A stretch of DNA of 64,000 nt from positions 16,776,501 through 16,840,500 of the forward strand of contig JAVHKY010000025.1 in assembly GCA_035079385.1 (NCBI GenBank), given 5' to 3'. The translations under genes and the position numbers were made by a program. Below, in pieces: positions 47,101 through 57,518 of this stretch. Position 1 is the stretch's first letter, and every line of letters begins with the position of its first letter. The stretch comes from Aspidiotus rigidus. Taxonomy: Eukaryota > Arthropoda > Insecta > Hemiptera > Diaspididae. Below the pieces are notes generated by a model. That model made no database searches, was not told where the DNA came from, and saw nothing but the letters and a program-made list of their open reading frames with translations.

Positions 47101-47360
47101 TTTGATTCACCGAACCAGGAATATAATTTCAATGGAAATATTTCTCGCTATAGCACATACTCATTAAATAATGAAGTAGCCAAGCTGGAAAAATTTACTC
47201 TCGATGATAATCTAATCCTTGATGTGGCATCATCAGAGGACTTCTTGGAATTTTCACTGAGAAGTTTGTTTTGTGAGGAGTTATTCGGGAGAGACGCCCG
47301 CCGTCCCTTAGATAAACTGAGGTTCCCTGGAAAGCGGAGGTCGGCTCTCACCTACTTTCA
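47101..47360 (+). pseudogene. Coding-like fragment of unknown family
   Basis: A frame open from 47101 (after an in-frame stop at 47098) runs FDSPNQEYNFNGNISRYSTY, then SLNNEVAKLEKFTLDD, then EDFLEFSLRSLFCEELFGRD and RRPLDKLRFPGKRRS. Its composition looks like real, partly acidic and then basic, coding sequence. Further codons for EYDGFNDINS precede it in another frame, right after an AG acceptor, suggesting a frameshift. After about 47365 the frame runs into family-A repeat monomers (CGAAAATTTTCGACCATCCA) and stops at 47446. This suggests a decayed exon or a captured gene piece. I do not recognise the protein. Confidence 0.3.
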
Positions 47361-48009
47361 GGACTGGAAAAATGTTGACATTCAAGCATACATATTAGAA
47401 AACGGGGGGCTTCGAAAATTTTCGACCATCCAGCTAATACATACGTAGGGGGAGGAGGGAGCCACAAGAAATTTACAAGTCGAGCTACACAGAAGAGTGA
47501 AAAAGAAATAAATGGAAGTGGTAACCCGTATTTAAATGAAAAAATAACCATAAGCGCTTTCAGTACACAATTATCTTCACATGATTGTGAGAATAATTTG
47601 TATGGTGTTCAACAATAGCCTTTGAGTGATACTCAAAAAAAAGAAGGAAGATTTTCCGGCATAGTCAAATAAATAAAGATCATGTGTCGTGTCTATTAGT
47701 AAATGACCTCATTCATATTTTGAGACTACGCTTGCTTCATGATGAAATCATGGCCTAGCTTGTGGATTTTTCTCAAAGAGGCGTACGCCCTTGTTCTTGG
47801 ACTAATATAACATGAACTATCTAGCTCAGGGGGCTTACTCGCTCCACCCGTTTGCCTCTCGTCTTGATACACTGCATTTTAAACTCATTCGCCCCCCTTC
47901 TAGGATTAAAATATAGACGTGGTGAACTGTAAGTTAGTCTATCTAGCTCACGAAGGGCTCGCGGATCGCCCACTTAAGGGTATGACATTACTAGTGACGT
48001 CATCAGCCT
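47361..48009. other. Family-A monomer remnant and intergenic sequence
   Basis: One or two family-A-type monomers lie at 47365-47460 (TTTTCGACCATCCAGC…GTAGGGGGAGGAGGG). The remainder is without gene. A TGACGTCATCAGCC block at 47995 directly precedes the next PLE fragment. Confidence 0.4.
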
Positions 48010-48800
48010 AAGTTCGACTCACTAATATCCCTTTGAGTCAAGCAGCCTTCCAGAAAGAACTAGGTACTATAAAGCACTTGGCTCGGGTAAACGACGTCAA
48101 CTTGGACATTGACCTGATGGTCCGTAGGAAGATCACGCGGCAATGCCTTGATTCTACTACCTCCCTCCCTCGGGAGGGGAGTCGTGAAGGCAGAAAGCGT
48201 TGGATTAAGCTCCCCTTCCTGGGTAAGTTCTCGTCAAATTTGAGTCGCGTCCTTCGGCCCTTTGGTTTCCGGCCGGTTTTCTATCATCTTAATACATTAA
48301 AAGGACTGCTCGTTAGATTGAACCCTATACCACCATTACAGAGGAGTGGGATTTATAGTATAAGATGCAACGACTGTGACGGAATCTACATGGGTGAGAC
48401 TAGCCGCCAGCTCCAAGTAGCGGCTGAGCACTTGAAAGCCTGGAAAAAGGGCAACTTGGGGGAATCGGCCTTCGCGGACCATTTAATCACCTGTGGCCAT
48501 AGTTTCAGGGAGGGGTCGGAGACCCTCCTCTATGGAGAAAGATCGCTTTTCAAACGGATAGCGCTGGAAAATATCGAGATCATTCGCCACCTGAACAGCG
48601 ATAACGTAACCGTACTTAACAAGTATATTCCGAACGAGGGATTGGTTGAACTAATTTATGAGCATGACTCACATCGCGAGGAGTCGTCAGTTCAATCATG
48701 ATCTCACCGTTATTTTCTGTCGTCGACTGTTTCTCTGTCAGTCTCTTTCTATTCCCCGCCCGTTGATGGCTTCTTAGTCGAACGTGCTTGCGGTACTTTG
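48010..48800 (+). pseudogene. 5'-truncated PLE copy with intact GIY-YIG frame
   Basis: The element begins abruptly at the RLT(N/S)IPLSQ block, at the end of RT, and keeps an open frame of 222 codons to 48701. In order it has GTIKHLARVNDVNLDIDLMV, RKRWIKLPFLGKFSS, PFGFRPVFY, and the GIY-YIG domain (GIYSIRCNDCDGIYMGETSR, then AEHLKAWKKG, ADHLITCGHSF). The YIG reads YMG, and a short deletion before AEH removes the 'RI' found in the other copies. It ends NEGLVELIYEHDSH. Downstream, GTTGATGGCTTCTTAGTCGA at 48762-48781 is a worn version of the hammerhead-like terminal motif. Lacking RT, it is a dead truncated copy. Confidence 0.88.
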
Positions 48801-49784
48801 TTTGTTTTATTTCTGCGGCTTCTGCAAATTCTCCTCGTACATTTACTCATTGTAGTATTTGTCGTTTCGTCGTTCATTTACTCATTGTGGTAATTGTCGT
48901 TCTAATTCTCTCTCTTCCTCATTCTCTTCTATTTTCGGGATCACTCACTCCGTTCGTAAGCGACGTTATGAATGCTAATGACGTCACAGGCAGCCATCAT
49001 GGATGAGGTTGACTCACGAGCTAATGGCGTCATCAGCTTGGATTCTCTCTTCCTTACTCTCTTCTAATGTCGGGATCAGTCACACCGCTGGCAAGACTTC
49101 CAACAGTCTCCCTTACACTAGGCCTCAGAGTCACAGCTGATGACGTTTAGGTACTATCTCTTGATTTTACTTTACTGGGTTATACAGCATACCAAACTAA
49201 ACTAGGCCTACTATTAGCCTATTTGAAACCAGGCCCAACATACAGCAGTAAGAAAACCTATACTAAACCACTTATAGATTGCAAGGGTGAAGGAAGGTGG
49301 ATTGAACTCGCAGATTTCAGAATCAGGTTCAAACTGTGGATTTTGTACAGACTGATGTAAGCCGGAAAGTTCGCATGAACCCTAATTTAAGGAGTGTTTT
49401 AGCTTCTTGGCCTAAATTGAGGAAGTGAGGAATTGATGAAAAAAACTAGCTTACTTCTTCCTCAGCAAGAAGCTGATCAAAAATTGAAGAAAATAATAAT
49501 CGAACGATCTACAAGACGTCGTGAAAAATGAAATACCAGTCATTCTGTTTCTTCTCCAGCACTCAGATTTCTGACAGCGCAGCGTTTTATTAACAGTCGT
49601 CCACCATAACTTACACACAATCATACAAGATCGTACGTGATTTTGTGACGCAGTAAATATCTCGCACCATTTTTCCTTCCTTTTTACTTCTTGCACGTGT
49701 TCGCTTAGCCGCTTATCAAATACTTCTCGCATTTAAAACGTGGGTTCAAAGCATGACATGGAATAGAGGTTGCACCGATAATAA
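48801..49784. other. No supported gene
   Basis: Contains TGACGTCA at 48979 and a minus-strand frame of 93 codons at 49451-49732 that begins MREVFDKRLSEHVQEVKRKE. It is Cys-rich in its middle but unrecognised. It lies downstream of the ionotropic-receptor-like exons on the same strand and could be part of that locus. Confidence 0.35.
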
Positions 49785-50343
49785 TTAACAACACTGAACA
49801 AAAAATTGAACTCCACCACTGCTCTCTGAATTAGTTGGCGGTCGTCGGAGTGACGGTTTCTTTTTCACGTTTCTGTTCGCAGTCAATATTGAGATATCCA
49901 TCTCGAGCTTGATTTCTCCCAATTCTTTCGAGTTTTTACATCGTGCGTCAGTATAGGAAAGGATGAAAAGTTTGGCATGATTAATTATTCTGTGATCAAA
50001 TTCCGATAATTGTTCACTATGAATGGAAAATGGATGAAGTTCCAACATCCTACTGGACCTCTTCTTCCATCCGGTGCAAAAGATACTGATCAAGGATTTT
50101 AGGGTGGCGATTAAACAAGCGGGACTGCATGACTTTGGGTACAAGCAGAGTACAAACAATTTCGATAATTTTTGATTACCAAAAATTTCTTTTTCCTCAC
50201 CGTAGATAAATTATTAACTTAAAAAATTTAGAGTTCCTTAGGACTTACCGAAACTTCTTGAGTTCGAGAAATTGTCGTAAAGCAGGTACGCCGATGGAAT
50301 CTAGAACAGTAACAATAATCACAAATGTTATTATTTGAGCCAT
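49785..50343 (-). CDS. Ionotropic-receptor-like N-terminal exons (partial or decaying)
   Basis: Exon 50343-50249 starts MAQIITFVIIVTVLDSIGVP, which is a signal peptide, and continues ALRQFLELKKF to a good donor (CG|GTAAGT). An exon at 50124-49785 (after CATGCAG) keeps frame and gives about 113 residues including SLISIFCTGWKKRSSRMLEL and HAKLFILSYTDARCKNSKEL. The layout resembles the poorly conserved N-terminal region of insect ionotropic receptors of the IR75 kind: signal peptide, 'l..f...k', 'F.C-W', then 'h.l.v.lD..C..S..l'. The pore and ligand-binding domains are absent from this window, and the frame ends at a TAA, so this would be a truncated or pseudogenised copy. The family assignment is tentative. 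Confidence 0.3.
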
Positions 50344-50539
50344 TTTTTGAAAGGAAACAGTCAATAAAAGAAGACGCGAATTAGCGATATCCTACAATGA
50401 ACAAAAGTTGGCAACGAAAAACAAGCAACGAGCAATCCAGTTGGTTCATTTGATATCAGATTGCTTGTTGCTCGTTGGCAACTGTCGTTAACCGTAGGAG
50501 ACCCCTTACTCAAGAAGAGTAATCGCCAGGTACGAAAAA
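50344..50539. other. Imperfect inverted repeat next to the PLE copy
   Basis: Around 50408-50485, the stretch GCAACGAAAAACAAGCAACG, continuing AGCAATC, pairs imperfectly with GATTGCTTGTTGCTCGTTGG. The possible hairpin abuts the 3' end of the minus-strand PLE and may be a remnant of its terminal repeat. No gene. Confidence 0.4.
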
Positions 50540-52262
50540 CACACACAACGCTTTCGGTTGAACAACCATTTTCAAAGAATACAGGGAAGCGACTGAACCT
50601 AAAACCAACAAGAAACATTAATATCCTTCAAGGTCATGATTGAACTAGCTCATCAATATGTGACCTGATTCAATCAATCCCTCATTGAGAATGTACCTGT
50701 TCTACACGGTAACGCCGCGATTATTCCTATGTCGAAAAATTCCATTTTTTCGAGGGCCAAACGTCTTAAATGAGAAGGACTTCGGACCCCTCCCTAAAAC
50801 GACGTCTACTATTAATTAAAAAAACCCAACTTACCTTCCTCCCACGCCTTTTTTTGTTCAGCCTTGGCGGCCAGTCACTCCCATATAAACTCCAAGCAAT
50901 CTCTACAAGCCAACCTATAGACGCCCTCTTTCTCAGCCATAGAAATAGGATCTTTCAATTTGACAAATAAACTCTTAACTGTATTGGAATTAATGAAAGC
51001 TGGCCGAAAAACAAAGGGATGGATAACGCGACCCAAGTGCGGAGAAAAATTACCCCAAAACGGGAGCCGAATCCACCGTTTCCTACTATCTTGGCGTGAA
51101 TCCCGGAGAGGGAGGTTGTGGAATTGGGGCACTTCCTTGTAAGCCTCTTTCGAACCATAAAGTTAACGTCAACGTTGACTTGATTCACTCTGGCAAGGTG
51201 CAGGTGCTTTATCGTCATCAGTTCTTTGTGAAAAGCAGTCTGACTTAAAGGGATGTGAGTCAGGCGACAAATTAAACAGTTGAACGCAGTGATCTTGTGG
51301 GCAACAGGACAGAATGAATAGTAATATCCGTCGTGGTATTTCTTCTAAAAATACCGAATTCATGGACGCAGTTAATGACGAAAATGGTAAAGTCCAACAA
51401 ATTTATTGATGAGCCATCAACTTCCAAAGTAAATTTTATGAAGGGTATGAGGCTCTTTAAATATGCAAGAAACTCACTAAGGATATCTGCAGGACCGTTC
51501 CACGCACACAAAACATCGTCAAGGTACCTGCCAATAATAGACGTGACTCAAAAACATCTGGCCAGAGGGAAACAGGTCAAGCTCGAATACACATCCGAGG
51601 TAAGAGAACCCAAAGGAGATCCAATATGGATCCTCACCCCCTCAGGGAACTCGAGAAATTTTCCGTCAAACCTACAAAAACGACGGCTTCCTTGACGAAG
51701 TTGAACGAGGAACGCAGGGAACCTGTTTTATGAGTCTTATGGGATTTGGTATCGAAAATTCAAGGAAGCCTAGACCTAGTATAGGCCTAGTATAATATTA
51801 TAGTTTGAGAGTCTAAATTTTTCTCGAATTGCGAGCTATGTATGATAGCTAGGGAGTTGAAATTTTTCCAAGTCCCTCTCCCTATCATATATGGCTGGAG
51901 AGTCGACATTTTTTCCAAGTCCCCCTCCTGTCATGTATAACTGAGAGTCGAAATTATTCCAAGTCTCACTCCTATGAGAGATGAAATTTTTTCAAGTCCC
52001 CTTCGCATCACACATACGAGGCTCGAGAGTCGAAATTTTTCCAAGTTTTTTGCTGGTCGGCGGACGGCGCACGGCAAATTTCTCAAACAGCCCCCCATAA
52101 AACAGGTTCCCTGTTAAAATTTGGAGACCAACGAACGTTTAAAAGGTCAATAAATTCCCGCAATTCTTCATGACGAACACCAGAAGAGACGAGCAAATTA
52201 CTCATACGTTTGATAGCGGTGGCTCTAGGGAGGTTCTGGGGATGTGGGGGAATAACCCAACA
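50540..52262 (-). pseudogene. Penelope-like element interrupted by a family-A transposon
   Basis: On the minus strand the first part (52262-52119) reads LGYSPTSPE..., equivalent to VGLFPNIPR, then NLLVSSGVRHEELREFIDLL and VRWSPNF. Then comes a family-A insertion (51677-52115), and the PLE resumes at FDGKFLEFPEGVRI, SPLGSLTSDV, YLDDVLCAW (catalytic DD), SIKFTLEVDGSSINLLDFTI, HLARVNQVNVDVN, KRWIRLPFWG and the GIY-YIG entry GVYRLACRDC. The next codons read LEFIWE in place of the YIG segment because of a frameshift. The C-terminal tail down to LNEGLIE lies near 50680. A hammerhead-like remnant follows at 50548-50576. Multiple frameshifts make it non-functional. Confidence 0.88.
51677..52115 (-). 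mobile_element. Family-A element, full-length copy inside a PLE
   Basis: A 439-bp non-coding element running from CGACGGCTTCCTTGACGAAG to ACAGGTTCCCTGTT. Reverse-complemented, it matches 58991-59620 end to end. The flanks are AAAA on both sides (CTACAAAAA|CGACGG ... CTGTT|AAAATTT), fitting a 4-bp duplication, and removing it restores the PLE reading order. The ends carry the near-palindromic CAGGGAACCTGTTTTATG once at one terminus and once about 40 bp in from the other. The middle is a tandem of 45-55-bp monomers (GAGTCGAAATTTTTCCAAG, TCCCCCTCCTGTCATGTATA). No transposase is present, and the superfamily is unknown. Confidence 0.85.
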
Positions 52263-52810
52263 ACATCAAAGAAGCATACTATATATTAGAGCTAGTTAGT
52301 AATAAGTATAGTATACTCATGAGGCCTACTTAGTATGAGCCAAGTTATATGTATATTAGGTTTACTACATAATATATTGAAATCTGAAGTTTTAAATTTC
52401 TCAAGTCCCTAAAGTAGGTCAAGGTCATTGATGACATCATAAAATGTCGCATGACGCTGATTTCAGACTGACCCTCAGTCCAAAGACACATACATGTCAA
52501 AACTGATCTATGATGTCATCAGATTGTGACGTTACAGGCCCCACCTCCAAGTTATGTATGATAGGAGGGGACTTGCAACATCAAAGTTTGACGTCACAGG
52601 CCCGCACTTGGGAGCTATACAGTTTTACGGGGCGTGTGGGATCTGAAAATGTAGATTGAGACGTCACAAACCCCGTCCCTAGAGAGGGACTTGAAAAAAT
52701 TTTGACCTCTAAGATATATATGATAGGTGAAGGGGGACTTAGTTCGAGCTTTTCCGGGTGGCCGCACGACAAACAGCAAACTACCCCCCCCCCCCACCCA
52801 CCCAAAAAAA
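52263..52810. repeat. Degenerate family-A monomer array
   Basis: Monomers such as ATGATAGGAGGGGACTTGCA (52558), AGAGGGACTTGAAAAAATTT (52684) and GATAGGTGAAGGGGGACTT (52722) follow one another. The stretch ends with GGCCGCACGACAAACAGCAA, resembling the GGCGCACGGCAAATTT end of the full element, and then a C-rich run. Its TGACGTCA at 52589 is one of the CRE-like palindromes. Confidence 0.5.
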
Positions 52811-54959
52811 GAAACGATTAAACTTCCGGTTTAAAACTATTTGTGATGGAAACCCATTGAGTAAGTGGTCCAAAGAGAGATGTAACTTTATGAAGCTCTC
52901 AAAATGGTTAAGTAATCAAAATAAAAAAAAATAAATTCCGACTGCGTTCACGAATTGATGTTGAAACGCAAGAATAGAACTCAAAAGGATTAGAGAAGTT
53001 CAACAACATCATAGGCATGACTATAATAATAATATATCCAGTCTTGGTACATTTTTTTTCTTCAAAAAATTTTTATTCAATCCCTTTTTTGTACCAATTA
53101 GTTTTATCAATTAAGTTATTTGGATTTGATTGCATATTTAGATTGTATCTTGTCTGAGTATATTATTTGCTTTTCAGTTTCTCCATACAAATGACAATGA
53201 ATACATCACTCTGAAAAACCCATTATTTTAATACAATATTTATCATAGCGCCAGAGCCTAATGTCGTTCGTGATGAACTTAACCTAAGATTTTCATGGTC
53301 CATCACTTTTCCACACTTCACTGTGATGTTGTGTAACGTTGAGCTAAAATGCTATAACAGATATGCCGACTTCCGTTGGCTACTGTATTTCTTTCCATCA
53401 ATAGTTATATTGACACAAAACCAACAAATACCTAATGGGGGAAACAAAAAAATCTGCGTAAAAGGAGTCGTCAGATAGGAAATTACAACAGCAATAAATT
53501 TTTTTCTCATCACTTTTTCGTCTTAAGGCATAACTTTTCGAAGGACTTTGCCGCAATCGGCCGCTGTAGCGTGTGGAACATCGCACTCTCGGTGGTGTTG
53601 AATGTATGTAGCTGAATTCAATTTTCATTTTCTTTGATCATACCGCTCCGATATTTTCTCATAATATATCACTTTCAACTGAATTTAGTATCATAGAGAG
53701 CTCATTTCAACTACTCGTACTAGAGAAGGAGACAAATCAAATGATTTATTTTCAAGAGAAATCCGTTCAGAAATATTTGAGAAATCACAGATTTTCTTGT
53801 TTACACAGACTGCAACTTGATGCATATCCTCCTACGCGGTGGTGAGCGCGGGTCGACAATCTAGGAATACTGGACGACACATATGCCCTTTATAACATGT
53901 AAAAAGCGTATAATACATAGGTCTCGACACGCAGACAGCCTTATCAATTTCTACTCTCACAAACGGACACGAGGTATTAGATAGGACTATAGTGTTCGCT
54001 TCCGCTTATAATACTAGAATGAGGAAGAGTTAGAGTTTATCATCATCAATAAATCTGCAGTATAACTTAGTGCTCATCAAATACCACCAAGCAATAACAA
54101 GAGATTCTAAAAATTCACCAATAAACTTTCTTCGTTAATTCAATTGAAATCTCTTCCCGCTTTCCTTTGCCACCGACAAAACTGCACTATAAGAGACAGT
54201 ATAACTTGATAGTAAACAAGAGCGATGAAACACACATTGTTAAGACACGGTTCTTTAAATTATGTATAAGGTATACGTTATTTTCTAATTGAAAATGAAA
54301 CACTATCTCACCTATTCTACATAACCTTGAACTCACAATTTCTATAATATTGCATGTTCAAATTATTTGCTCACCTTTCATTTCATATTTTCCAATGAAA
54401 TTTTCAAATGGATGAAATTAACAACAAAAAATTATGAACTTCTCAGTTCTCACGGCCATTTAAAATATGTAGTAGTTCTAATTTCTTGTACCAATTTTAA
54501 TAAAAAAAAGAGTAAATATTACTTCAGAAGAAAAATGATTATTTTGCGACATATGCACCAATATTTAAGTGAGCTAACCGAATAATATAGTTCACCAAGG
54601 TGGCCAGTTTTTTTTTTTGAAGATGAAATTCCCCGACTTTTCCTGGTTTTCCAGACCATAATCTCCACTGAAAACCGAAAAAAGAAAAAGGAAGGAAAAA
54701 CTTTTTAGCTAGAACTTCTATCAAAGTATCTTGAAGAATCACCTGACATAGGGCAAAATTCCCCGAGTTCTCCATCAACAATCAAATTCTCCGACTTTTC
54801 TCTGTTTTCCAGAAACTAGTCACCCTGTCTCCAGCTTTTTAAACTAGGGAAACTGCAGGGCAATTGGTGAGTAAATGTCGTATTGCACTTGTAGGTAATA
54901 CAATGAATGATGTGATGTCCGTCAGCGTGAAAATCTTTCAGCTCTAATTACGTGCAGCA
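52811..54959. other. No supported gene
   Basis: AT-rich intergenic sequence with only short frames. No recognisable element ends or RNA genes. Confidence 0.45.
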
Positions 54960-56900
54960 AGTGGAGATTGACCATCATCTTTCAACATTTAAACCTATTA
55001 AAGATTCTTCCCTCCCTACATGTAACCAACCGATCACTCTGACTTTTGTCATTGCCGACCTCTTCCAAAAAATTCTGGGAAAAAACTATTGTGATTCAGT
55101 AAGTCAAAAAAAATCCTTTCCCCAAATTGATACTGCTTCCGTACAGACTACACCACCCTCCAAGCCATATCTCACTTAAACCTCTAGATTGAAGAAACCC
55201 TATACTTACATTAGAAACTCTACACTGTTTTCTTTGCCTACCAGAAAGCGTTTCCACGTATCTGGCGTCCCGAACTTCTTCAGTTCTTCCTCCAAGACAA
55301 GTCATTAACGGTTAGAATTCAAGACCAATACTCTTTCCATCAACGCATCTAGATTCAGACGAGGGAAACAGCCCTGGTACTATACCGAAAAAGATATTCA
55401 CTCCCTACGCCTCTTCCTTCTCAGTGTCTACAGAGCATTATAATTACTGTACAATCGGCTGCCAAGTTTCATTGTTTCGCCTACGACTCCACAACCTCCT
55501 AGACACACCAAATCAAAACCTTGGGAGCGAAATACCTGAACTCCTGGAATGTTCTTAAATACGTATTACGGTTATAGGAAAATTTGCCGCGAGAAAATTT
55601 TCCCGCAAACGAAACTTGCTTGACGTGAGAATTTGCCCAATTGGCTTCGTCGTGATTAAATTTATTAATAGGAAATATTATAAGCAACTCCTCGGGGGTA
55701 TTCTTGAATGTCTGTATCGTTGGTAAATGCCAAGCACTTGTTCTGGAGATTCGTGGCGTTGTCTCTCAATAAAGGGTATGTGATCGCATGATGTAAGACA
55801 GATACTTTGCTTCACCCTGCTTTTTTTTTTGGTCAACCGAGGAGTCAACTACCCCCTACTCAAGAAACTTTTAATTTTGCACTCTACCTCTAATCCCCAC
55901 TCTTCCAACCCAAGAACCCAACGAATTCTCAAAACACTTCGATTAAGTCAAATAACTTCACTGTTACCCTTGTATGGATCTCGGGATACATCGGATTCCT
56001 GGACCACTACCTCGTCGATCAGGCCGAAACAAGCTAACTTCCTTCCTCGCCTTACTGATAAAAATCCTCCCCCCTCATCAGACCTCAAAACTTATTTCCG
56101 CTCACTGAAATATTCATCCTGTATAGGACTGTTCTACATGTGCAAATGTCTTATCGGCGCTAGCTTCATTGTTCATTTTTTTCGAGGCAAATTTTTCCTT
56201 CAGGCAAGTTATTGAAGGGCAAGTTTTCACAACATGCGAGTTTTCTCAGGCAAATTTTCCTGACACCATCGTTCTCACTCATTCACTGCCAACTTTCTGG
56301 ACTGATCAGCCCAATACACAAATCTTTCCATGTTTTCAAAAGCTCCTCTCTTTCGCTTCGATACCATCTTAGCGCTCATCCCAAACTTGAGCCTTACTCT
56401 TTCATCCACTCCCCCCCATTGGTTGACTCCCATTCGATCATATTGAAATTCCCAAAACAGCTAACAATATACAAACAACACATCAACATTAGCATTTCCT
56501 CAGAATTTTGATCCCATCTTCTCAGCAACAAGAACGGGTCCACATCGGGACCCAGAGGATCTTATCCTCCCGTTGGAGAAACTATGCTACCGCTATTTTC
56601 CTCTACCTCTCTCTTCTCCCCGCAAAATTCCTTCCAATATCTGATTCTCTAATCGTTACTCACTATCTAAGACCTTCATTTTACCAATCCTATCGTCTTA
56701 TAATATACACTTATCAAGTTCCTCCTCATCCTCCATCTCAATACCGGGACACATCAATCTTAAGAAACTTGAGACAATAGACCTTGAGGTAAAGCAGTGA
56801 CCATGTTCACCTTCCCCTTACCCTTGTACGATCTCAAATGCTATTACTACTCCCTCATCTTCTACCTTTACAAAATTTCTAATCCTTCTTATCCTCCAAT
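54960..56900 (+). pseudogene. LINE remnant with RT and RNase H traces
   Basis: Conceptual translation with frameshifts gives PITLTFVIADLFQKIL near 55040 (the RT 'RPI-LL--I-K-FEKI' block), TLQAISHLNLQIEETL (the 'ST--A' helix region) with TVFFAYQKAFPRIWRPELL near 55220-55285 (equivalent to FLD--KAFD-VWH), and FAYDSTTS near 55480 in place of YADDT. Near 55960-56030, VTLVWISGYIGFLDHYLVDQ resembles the RNase H 'VWIPGH-G--GNE-AD' segment found in some LINE clades. A stretch near 56530-56575 (HIGTQRI frame) looks like the C-terminal Cys/His region. Catalytic residues are lost. Confidence 0.6.
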
Positions 56901-57518
56901 ACGCTCTGAAGTAATTATTAAAAAAACCTCCAATTCCTTAGTCTACACAAACCGCCCAAGTGACCCCAAGAGTTGAAATTGCTAACTTATTTAATGTTCA
57001 TTGTATATAGCTCACTCTGTTTTTCAGTTTCCCGACATTGAAAAGTACGACCTTTAGTTATTAATGACAAAAATGAGAATATGACTTATTGATTGTAGGA
57101 TACGACTGATTTCAATTATGCAAGTGTTAAAAACGCAAATAGTTAACATTCTACTTTTCCAAAGACAAAAAAACAACTATTACTCTTTAATATTTATATG
57201 GACATGAATACTTATATTGAAAAGTGTCTTTTCACATTAATTAAGTACCTCTGAAACAATTTTCTACCTCCGAACATGACCAAATTTCAGTATTAAGCTA
57301 GTAGAAGTCACGTTCTCACTTTTGCTCTATCTCTTATAACATACAATCATTTAATCAGTGACCATAAGTCATCAGAAGGAGCATCACATCCTTACTCGAA
57401 CAAATAAGGTATGTAAAATTATTTCTACAGTAATGAATTAAGGTAGTTTGCGATAATCAACAAAGAACAGTGTAATTTTGCCCATAGCCTCCTAACATAA
57501 ATTCAAACATTTTATAGG
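56901..57518. promoter_or_regulatory. 5' flank of the odorant receptor
   Basis: About 600 bp of AT-rich sequence upstream of the receptor's start. An acceptor-like TTTTATAG lies directly before the ATG, so an upstream non-coding exon is possible. No recognisable binding site can be assigned. Confidence 0.35.
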
